A stretch of DNA of 20,228 nt from Alistipes sp. CAG:268 (GTDB taxonomy: Bacteria; Bacteroidota; Bacteroidia; Bacteroidales; Rikenellaceae). Where the stretch lies: NCBI GenBank assembly GCA_000434235.1, contig FR891991.1, forward strand, positions 906 through 21,133. The letters run 5' to 3'. Positions 14,771-20,228 of this stretch are shown piece by piece. The translations under genes were made by a program, and so were the position numbers. The stretch's first letter is position 1; each line of letters starts with the position of its first letter. A model generated the notes under the pieces. That model was not told the DNA's origin. It made no database searches and saw nothing but the letters and a program-made list of their open reading frames with translations.

Positions 14771-15163
14771 CTACCGCTCCATGTCGCGCAGGTGGATCTC
14801 CAGCGCACGCACCGAGATCCGGATCTCGTGAATCGAGACCCCGAGCGACCCGATCAGCAGCAACAGCGCCGCTCCGAAGACATAGGCCGAAAGGCGATCC
14901 AACCCCACATAGATCAGAAACATCGTCACGACACACAGGAAGAGGCTCGACACCCCGAGCGTCTGCATCGTGCGCGTCAGGTGCAACCGCCGGCGCAGGT
15001 TGTCGATCTGGGCCCGTGTCACCTGCGAGGGGTGCTGCAGGTGCTGCTCCTTGAGCGTGCGCACCAGCTGTGCGTAGGAGAGAAAGCGGTTGGTGTAGGC
15101 CAACAGGATGAGCGAGACGGCCGAGAAGAGCAGGGCCGGGGTCGTGAGGGTCAATTCTTCCAT
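14771..15163 (-). CDS. DUF2721 family membrane protein
   Basis: A 130-residue small inner-membrane protein with three predicted hydrophobic helices. One is near the N-terminus (TTPALLFSAVSLILLAYTNRFL) and two are in the second half (LGVSSLFLCVVTMFLIYVGL and SAYVFGAALLLLIGSLGVSI). The opening TTPALLF...LAYTNRFL followed by a charged, helical loop is the pattern of DUF2721. No function is known for the family. The start at 15163 was chosen because it follows a minus-strand promoter and begins the family-like sequence; the open frame extends upstream through non-coding-looking residues. It is a single gene, divergent from pflB and convergent with the putative small RNA. I see no catalytic residues. 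Confidence 0.8.
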   Translation of the reverse strand: MEELTLTTPALLFSAVSLILLAYTNRFLSYAQLVRTLKEQHLQHPSQVTRAQIDNLRRRLHLTRTMQTLGVSSLFLCVVTMFLIYVGLDRLSAYVFGAALLLLIGSLGVSIHEIRISVRALEIHLRDMER

Positions 15164-15185
15164 CGTTTCGTGTGTTTCGTCGGAA

Positions 15186-15193
15186 CAAAAGTA
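15186..15193 (-). promoter_or_regulatory. Promoter -7 element of the DUF2721 gene
   Basis: Read on the minus strand this is TACTTTTG, a perfect TAnnTTTG, 22 bases before the ATG at 15163. It supports the shorter start for the gene. No clear -33 TTTG is seen upstream. Confidence 0.7.
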
Positions 15194-15212
15194 CGAAATA
15201 TTTTCCGCTCCG

Positions 15213-15251
15213 CCGGCGGGTTGCCGAACCGCATGCGCCACACCCCGCCGG
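15213..15251. repeat. GC-rich inverted repeat between divergent promoters
   Basis: CCGGCGGG (15213-15220) and CCCGCCGG (15244-15251) are perfect inverted copies 23 bases apart, with a GCATGC palindrome between them. They lie between the DUF2721 and pflB promoters. A structural or operator role is possible, but in GC-rich DNA such an 8-bp repeat may be chance. Confidence 0.3.
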
Positions 15252-15352
15252 AACAGGGACCCGGAGCCTCCACAGGTACCGAATTGTAGGTATTTCAGCA
15301 CGTTTTCGGAAAAACAGACGGCGGGGATGCCGTTTTTATAAAAAATTTGAAT

Positions 15353-15360
15353 TATCTTTG
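15353..15360 (+). promoter_or_regulatory. pflB promoter -7 element
   Basis: TATCTTTG is a perfect TAnnTTTG, 47 bases before the pflB ATG, in an AT-rich patch (TTTTTATAAAAAATTTGAA) that stands out from its GC-rich surroundings. The leader is about 40 bases. I found no FNR- or CRP-like palindrome close to it. Confidence 0.8.
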
Positions 15361-15407
15361 TGCGCCGAAATACGCCAAATTCAATCTCAAAAAGAACAAT
15401 ATCTTCT

Positions 15408-17636
15408 ATGGAACTGAACAAAACCTTCATCGACGGGCTTTGGAGCAAAGAGATCAACGTGACGAGCTTCGTGCAGACGAACATCACCCCCTATCTGGGC
15501 GACGCCTCCTTCCTGCAGGGCCCGACCGAACGTACCCGACACATCTGGAACCTCTGCCTCAAGGCCCTCGAGGAGGAGCGTCAGCGGAACGGCATCCGTT
15601 CGCTGGACAACAAGACCGTATCGACGATCACCTCGCACAAGGCCGGATACATCGACCGTGAGCAGGAGCTCATCGTGGGCCTGCAGACCGACGAACTGCT
15701 CAAGCGCGCCATCAAGCCCTTCGGCGGCATCAACGTCGTGTCGCGCGCCTGCAAGGAGAACGGCACGGACATCGACGAAAAGGTCCGTGACATCTTCACC
15801 CACTACCGCAAGACGCACAACGACGGCGTGTTCGACGTCTACACCGAGGAGATCCGCTCGTTCCGCTCGCTGGGCTTCCTGACGGGTCTGCCCGACAACT
15901 ACGCCCGCGGCCGCATCATCGGCGACTACCGCCGTCTGGCCCTCTACGGCACGGACCGCCTGATCGAGGCCAAGCAGCAGGACCTGCGCAACCTCACCGG
16001 CCCGATGACCGAGGCCCGCATCCGCCTGCGCGAGGAGGTGGCCGAGCAAATCAAGGCCCTGAAGGACATCCGCACGATGGGCGAATACTACGGTCTGGAC
16101 CTGAGCCGCCCGGCACACTCGGCCCAGGAGGCCGTACAGTGGGTCTACATGGCCTACCTGGCGGCCGTCAAGGAGCAGGACGGCGCCGCCATGTCGCTCG
16201 GCAACGTCTCGTCGTTCCTCGACATCTTCATCGAATATGACCTGGCGCACGGCCTGATCGACGAAACGTTCGCACAGGAGCTCATCGACCAGTTCGTCAT
16301 CAAGCTCCGCATGGTACGCCACCTGCGCATGCAGTCCTACAACGACATCTTCGCCGGCGATCCGACGTGGGTCACGGAGGCCATCGGCGGACGCTTCAAC
16401 GACGGCCGCACGAAGGTGACGAAAACCTCGTTCCGCTTCCTGCAGACGCTCTACAACCTCGGTCCTTCGCCCGAGCCCAACATGACGGTGCTCTGGAGCC
16501 CCGACCTGCCGCAGGGCTTCAAGGAGTTCTGCGCCAAGGTTTCGGCCGACACCAGCTCGATCCAGTATGAGAACGACGACCTGATGCGTGAGGTCCGCCA
16601 CTCGGACGACTACGGCATCGCCTGCTGCGTCTCGTACCAGGACATCGGCCGCCAGATCCAGTTCTTCGGCGCCCGCTGCAACCTGGCCAAGGCGCTGCTG
16701 CTGGCCATCAACGAAGGCCGCTGCGAGAACACCGGCACACTGATGGTCAAGGGAATCCCCGCGCTGTCGGAGGGCCCGCTGCGCTTCGAGGAGGTGATGC
16801 AGAACTACAAGAAGGTGCTGCACGAGATCGCCCGCGTCTACAACGAGGCGATGAACATCATCCACTACATGCACGACAAGTACTACTACGAAAAGGCCCA
16901 GATGGCGTTCGTCGATACCGACCCGCGCATCAACCTCGCCTACGGCGTAGCCGGACTGTCGATCGCACTCGACTCGCTGTCGGCCATCAAGTATGCCAAG
17001 GTGACGCCCCGCCGCAACGCCGAGGGGCTGACCGAGAGCTTCGACATCGAGGGTGAATTCCCCTGCTTCGGCAACAACGACGACCGCGTCGATCACCTCG
17101 GCGTCGATCTGGTCTACTACTTCAGCGAGGAGCTCAAGAAGCTGCCCGTCTACAAGAACGCCCGCCCGACGCTGTCGCTGCTGACAATCACCTCGAACGT
17201 CATGTACGGCAAGAAGACCGGCGCCACGCCCGACGGACGCGCCAAGGGCGTGGCCTTCGCCCCGGGTGCCAACCCGATGCACGGCCGCGACAAGAGCGGC
17301 GCCATCGCCTCGCTCGCTTCGGTGGCCAAGCTCCGCTACCGCGACTCGCAGGACGGCATCTCGAACACCTTCTCGATCGTTCCGAAGTCGCTGGGCCCCA
17401 CGGCCGAGGACCGCGTGGAGAACCTGGTGACGATGCTCGACGGCTACTTCACCAAGGGGGCACACCACCTGAACGTCAATGTGCTCAACCGCGAGATGCT
17501 CGAAGACGCCATGGAGCACCCCGAGAAGTATCCGCAGCTGACGATCCGCGTGTCGGGCTACGCCGTGAACTTCACCAAGCTGAGCCGCGAACACCAGCTC
17601 GAGGTCATCAGCCGCAGTTTCCACGAGCGCATGTAA
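15408..17636 (+). CDS. pflB: Formate C-acetyltransferase (pyruvate formate-lyase)
   Basis: A 742-residue glycyl-radical enzyme of the cytoplasm that converts pyruvate and CoA to acetyl-CoA and formate without oxygen. The catalytic cysteine pair is Cys406-Cys407 in [11 protein letters not shown], and the radical glycine is Gly717 in [11 protein letters not shown]. coli PflB has Cys418-Cys419 and Gly734 in 760 residues, so the layout is that of true PFL and not a glycerol or choline lyase. The start [18 protein letters not shown] is the first ATG after the promoter; the longer frame upstream runs through the promoter. The activating enzyme follows 13 bases after the stop. Oxygen cleaves such enzymes at the glycine, in keeping with a strict anaerobe. 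Confidence 0.97.
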   Translation: MELNKTFIDGLWSKEINVTSFVQTNITPYLGDASFLQGPTERTRHIWNLCLKALEEERQRNGIRSLDNKTVSTITSHKAGYIDREQELIVGLQTDELLKRAIKPFGGINVVSRACKENGTDIDEKVRDIFTHYRKTHNDGVFDVYTEEIRSFRSLGFLTGLPDNYARGRIIGDYRRLALYGTDRLIEAKQQDLRNLTGPMTEARIRLREEVAEQIKALKDIRTMGEYYGLDLSRPAHSAQEAVQWVYMAYLAAVKEQDGAAMSLGNVSSFLDIFIEYDLAHGLIDETFAQELIDQFVIKLRMVRHLRMQSYNDIFAGDPTWVTEAIGGRFNDGRTKVTKTSFRFLQTLYNLGPSPEPNMTVLWSPDLPQGFKEFCAKVSADTSSIQYENDDLMREVRHSDDYGIACCVSYQDIGRQIQFFGARCNLAKALLLAINEGRCENTGTLMVKGIPALSEGPLRFEEVMQNYKKVLHEIARVYNEAMNIIHYMHDKYYYEKAQMAFVDTDPRINLAYGVAGLSIALDSLSAIKYAKVTPRRNAEGLTESFDIEGEFPCFGNNDDRVDHLGVDLVYYFSEELKKLPVYKNARPTLSLLTITSNVMYGKKTGATPDGRAKGVAFAPGANPMHGRDKSGAIASLASVAKLRYRDSQDGISNTFSIVPKSLGPTAEDRVENLVTMLDGYFTKGAHHLNVNVLNREMLEDAMEHPEKYPQLTIRVSGYAVNFTKLSREHQLEVISRSFHERM

Positions 17637-17649
17637 ATCGGCGGACGGC

Positions 17650-18375
17650 ATGATTCGCGTACACTCCTACGAATCCATGGGAACTTTCGACGGGCCGGGA
17701 CTCCGGCTCGTCGTTTTCCTGCAGGGCTGCAACTTCCGCTGTCTCTACTGCGCCAACCCCGATACGATCGCGGCCTGCGGCGGCAAGCCGACCGAGGCCG
17801 CGAAGATTCTCCGCATGGCCGTCGATCAGAAACCCTTCTTCGGGCGCCGCGGAGGCATCACCTTCTCGGGTGGCGAACCGACCTTCCAGGCCGCAGGACT
17901 CGTCCCGCTGGTCCGCTCGCTCAAGGAGGCCGGCATCCATGTCTGCCTCGACTCGAACGGCGGGGTATGGAACCCGGCCGTCGAGGAGCTGCTGGGGCTG
18001 GTCGATCTGGTGCTGCTCGACGTCAAGCAGGCCTCGCCGGAGCGCCACCGCGCCCTCACCGGCCGCGACAATACGCAGACGCTGCGCACGGCAGCCTGGC
18101 TCGAGGAGCACGCAAAGCCCTTCTGGCTGCGCTACGTGCTGGTTCCGGGTTACAGCGACGCCGAAGAGGACATCCGCGCGCTGGGCGAACGGCTGGGCGG
18201 CTACCGAATGATCGAGCGGGTCGAGCTGCTGCCCTACCACACGCTCGGGGTACACAAATACGAGGCGATGGGACTCGAATACCGGTTGTGCGACGTCAGG
18301 GAGAACACGCCCGAACAGCTCGACCGGGCCGCCTCGCTGCTCCGCGAATACTTCGCCAGCGTCATCATCAACTGA
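17650..18375 (+). CDS. pflA: Pyruvate formate-lyase activating enzyme
   Basis: A 241-residue radical SAM enzyme that takes a hydrogen from the active-site glycine of PflB, using S-adenosylmethionine and a [4Fe-4S] cluster. The cluster cysteines are Cys27, Cys31 and Cys34 (GCNFRCLYC). The preceding YESMGTFDGPGLRLVVFLQG is typical of PflA, with the SAM-binding GGE counterpart in FSGGEPTFQ. It carries no additional ferredoxin-like insert, matching the short activases specific for PFL rather than those for glycerol dehydratase-type enzymes. It lies 13 bases after pflB with no promoter between, and its transcript ends at the bidirectional terminator at 18412. Confidence 0.95.
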   Translation: MIRVHSYESMGTFDGPGLRLVVFLQGCNFRCLYCANPDTIAACGGKPTEAAKILRMAVDQKPFFGRRGGITFSGGEPTFQAAGLVPLVRSLKEAGIHVCLDSNGGVWNPAVEELLGLVDLVLLDVKQASPERHRALTGRDNTQTLRTAAWLEEHAKPFWLRYVLVPGYSDAEEDIRALGERLGGYRMIERVELLPYHTLGVHKYEAMGLEYRLCDVRENTPEQLDRAASLLREYFASVIIN

Positions 18376-18411
18376 CGGCCCTGCATCGCGGAACGCACCC
18401 CGGAACATGAA

Positions 18412-18444
18412 AAAAGGCCCTGCCGTCGTTCGGCAGGGCCTTTT
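18412..18444. terminator. Bidirectional terminator between pflA and the MFS gene
   Basis: AAAAGGCCCTGCCG (18412-18425) pairs perfectly with CGGCAGGGCCTTTT (18431-18444) around a TCGTT loop. T runs follow the stem on both strands. It serves the rightward pflBA transcript and the leftward carrier transcript, whose genes converge here. Confidence 0.95.
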
Positions 18445-18462
18445 CCGTTGCCCGGCAGCGGA

Positions 18463-19704
18463 TCACTCCATGTTGTCGGTCGTCGGCCGGAGCACGCTGA
18501 GCTGGACAAACAGCGCCACGGCAATCACGCCGCCCAGCAGGGCGAATCCCAGCCCGAGGTTGCCTCCGTCGGCCCAGCGGCCCAGCACCTCGGTGCAGGC
18601 CGCACCGGCGAAGACGCCCGTCATGTTCATGATTCCATAGGCCGTCGCACGCAGGCGTACCGGGACGAACTGGCACAGGATCGGCATGTTGTTCGTGTCG
18701 AACATGCCGAAGCCGACGCCGAAACAGAGCCCCGCACCCACGGCTGCATACATGCCGTGCCCGAGGCCCAGCAGCACCAAAGCCGGGACCATCAGTCCCA
18801 GGCCGATGGCACTCGTGTAGATACGCCCGCGGAGGTTGCGCTTGACCCACCGGTCGGAGAGCGGGCCGCCGATCATTACGCCGAGGAACGACGAGAAGGC
18901 AATCGTAAAGGTAGATATCGGTCCGGCCGCGGACATCGGCACCCCGAGGCTGTCGGCGAAGAGCGTCGGCAGCCAGTTCTTGGTGGCCCATCCGGGCAGC
19001 GACGACGAAGCGAAGTAAAAGAGCACAACCCAGAAGGCGATGTTCGAGAGCAGCAGCCCAAAGCTGCGCCACACCGAGAGGTCCGCCTTGGGGCGTGCGG
19101 TCTCGGCCTCCGACTGCCGGGTCCCGCGGTTCTCATGCAGGAAGAAGATCAGCACGACGGCATAGGCGATGCCGATGATGCCGAACCAGTGGAAGGTCTC
19201 CTGCCAGGAAAACATCGAGGCGACCGTAGCCCCGAATCCGCCCACGGCCTGTCCGACATAGAGTCCGGTCATGTGGACGCCGATGGCGAAACTCCGGGCC
19301 TTGCCCGTGTGGTAGTCGGCGATCAGCGAAAGGCTGGCCGGAATGTAGAGCGCCTCGCTGATGCCCATCAGGGCCCGCAGCCAGTAGATCTGCCCGAACG
19401 AGGTCGAATAGCCCATCAGCAGCGTCACGGCCGACCAGACGCCGAGCGATCCGACGATGAGCCACTTGCGGCTGATCCGGTCGGCGACGGCCCCGGCAAC
19501 GGGACTCACCAGTCCGTAGATCCAGAGGAAGATGGCCATCAGCCGGCCGAAATTGACGGCCTCCTCCAGTTCGGCGATATCGACCTGCATCGACTCGCGC
19601 ATCGTCGAGAGCATCTGCCGGTCCATGTAGTTCAGCAGCGCCACGACCCACAGCAGCGCCACGACGATCCAGGGATAGTATTTCTGCAGTTTTGTGTTTT
19701 TCAT
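18463..19704 (-). CDS. MFS carrier, probably for sialic acid or a related sugar acid
   Basis: A 413-residue inner-membrane permease of the major facilitator superfamily with about 12 hydrophobic helices. The loop between helices 2 and 3 reads VADRISRKWLIVGS, a usable MFS motif A (GxxaDRxxRk type). The early NYMDRQMLS is characteristic of the anion:cation symporter branch (hexuronate, sialic acid and similar acids). It lies 23 bases after a NanM-like mutarotase gene in the same direction, and Bacteroidota sialic-acid clusters pair such an MFS protein (NanT) with NanM-like, NanE and lyase genes. The substrate N-acetylneuraminate is therefore inferred from context. The start MKNTKLQKYYPWIVV is the first ATG. 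No separate promoter was found. Confidence 0.85.
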   Translation of the reverse strand: MKNTKLQKYYPWIVVALLWVVALLNYMDRQMLSTMRESMQVDIAELEEAVNFGRLMAIFLWIYGLVSPVAGAVADRISRKWLIVGSLGVWSAVTLLMGYSTSFGQIYWLRALMGISEALYIPASLSLIADYHTGKARSFAIGVHMTGLYVGQAVGGFGATVASMFSWQETFHWFGIIGIAYAVVLIFFLHENRGTRQSEAETARPKADLSVWRSFGLLLSNIAFWVVLFYFASSSLPGWATKNWLPTLFADSLGVPMSAAGPISTFTIAFSSFLGVMIGGPLSDRWVKRNLRGRIYTSAIGLGLMVPALVLLGLGHGMYAAVGAGLCFGVGFGMFDTNNMPILCQFVPVRLRATAYGIMNMTGVFAGAACTEVLGRWADGGNLGLGFALLGGVIAVALFVQLSVLRPTTDNME

Positions 19705-19727
19705 GATTCACGCATTCGGTTATCGGT

Positions 19728-20228
19728 TCAAAGGTCGATCCGCCACACCTGCGGCGTGCGGATTCCGGGACGGGTCTCTCCGCCCAGCATCACGGCGCCC
19801 CCGCCGACTGCGGCAAGCGCCGCCCCGGCACGGGCCGCACGGCCCGAAACACCCGCCTTGCTCCACGTCGCGGAAACCGGGTCGAAGAGCCAGAGTGCAG
19901 AGCGGAAACGGTAGGCCGCAGGCGGCTGCGAAAGATAGGCCCGCTGCCGGGCGGGATCCAGGGCGAGCGCCCCGGAGAAGACCCCGCGATCGACACCGCC
20001 CGCAACCAGCAGGCGTCCGTCGGCGAGGACCGCACCGGCAGCACCGGTCATCGTCCCTCCGTCGGGAAGTCCGGCAATCCGCTCCCAGCGGCCCGTCGCC
20101 GGATCGCAGCAGTAGCCGTAATCGGCCACGCGCCGCCCGACGGGATCGAAGCCGCCCCAGACATAGAGCCTGCCCGCCGAGGCAAAGGCCACGGGCTGGA
20201 CAAACGGCTCGGGAAGCGGCGGCAGCCG
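19728..20228 (-). CDS. NanM-like kelch mutarotase (partial, N-terminus outside the window)
   Basis: The C-terminal 166 residues of a kelch beta-propeller protein whose start lies beyond the right edge. The frame is open to base 20228; an internal GTG at 20192 is not a start. It shares the blocks VAGGVDRGVFSG, LWLFDPVSATWSKAG and GGETRPGIRTPQVWRIDL with E. coli NanM, the N-acetylneuraminate epimerase that converts alpha- to beta-sialic acid. In NanM these blocks are in the middle of the protein, whereas here the stop follows them at once. That fits the cyclically permuted mutarotase family reported in Bacteroidota. It is probably a periplasmic enzyme, but its signal peptide is not in view. It is the upstream gene of the MFS carrier. 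Confidence 0.8.
   Translation of the reverse strand, partial: RLPPLPEPFVQPVAFASAGRLYVWGGFDPVGRRVADYGYCCDPATGRWERIAGLPDGGTMTGAAGAVLADGRLLVAGGVDRGVFSGALALDPARQRAYLSQPPAAYRFRSALWLFDPVSATWSKAGVSGRAARAGAALAAVGGGAVMLGGETRPGIRTPQVWRIDL

Noticed and set aside
15387..17651. A 754-codon open frame antisense to pflB
   Set aside because: It mirrors pflB over its whole length, is rich in Val/Leu/Asp/His/Arg as expected from reversed GC-biased codons, and has no promoter or recognisable domain.

Overview
The window looks like chromosomal DNA of a GC-rich Bacteroidota, most likely order Bacteroidales and close to Alistipes/Rikenellaceae. The lineage name is an inference. The support is the Bacteroidota-type promoter element TAnnTTTG in front of most transcription units, the near absence of strong Shine-Dalgarno sequences, a SusC-plug-like/TonB-C domain protein, menaquinone synthesis, and a NanM-like mutarotase with an MFS carrier. 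No phage, insertion sequence, CRISPR array, tRNA or rRNA was seen. Most of the window is housekeeping and central metabolism.

Layout, left to right. (1) 52-718: dps on the minus strand with its own terminator, a TTTG-N20-TACCTTTG promoter and two candidate operators, one of them OxyR-like. (2) 719-993: a GC-rich stretch with no recognisable gene. (3) 994-4757: leuS, then a secreted alpha/beta-hydrolase esterase. (4) 4795-6878: prfA, a 104-residue alkyltransferase-like protein that keeps the reactive-type Cys, and a small exported protein joining a receptor-plug-like segment to a TonB C-terminal-like domain. (5) 6907-10016: a tightly packed set, menA-xseA-xseB-methyltransferase, with overlapping or nearly touching genes. 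(6) 10036-14571: a PhoB/PhoR-like two-component system followed by a Pit-type phosphate carrier with a PhoU-like tail. The regulator promoter and the carrier promoter share the 11-mer TGTAACATCCG. At the carrier this motif is part of an 11-bp-period direct repeat resembling a Pho box, so the block reads as a self-contained phosphate-sensing and uptake module.

(7) 14601-14745: between the phosphate carrier and a convergent DUF2721 gene sits a free-standing transcription unit without a gene. It has a perfect -7 element, a 5' hairpin with a GAGGAG loop, a G/U-rich unpaired middle and a strong intrinsic terminator with seven T. This is the best candidate here for something undescribed: a small RNA of about 100 nt. 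(8) 14771-18444: a DUF2721 membrane protein (minus), then pflB-pflA for anaerobic pyruvate cleavage, closed by a bidirectional terminator. (9) 18463-20228: the minus-strand end of a sialic-acid-type operon, with an MFS carrier preceded by a NanM-like kelch mutarotase that is cut by the window edge.

The gene calls rest on motifs read by eye. No database search was run, so family assignments of the less conserved proteins and all binding sites remain inference.
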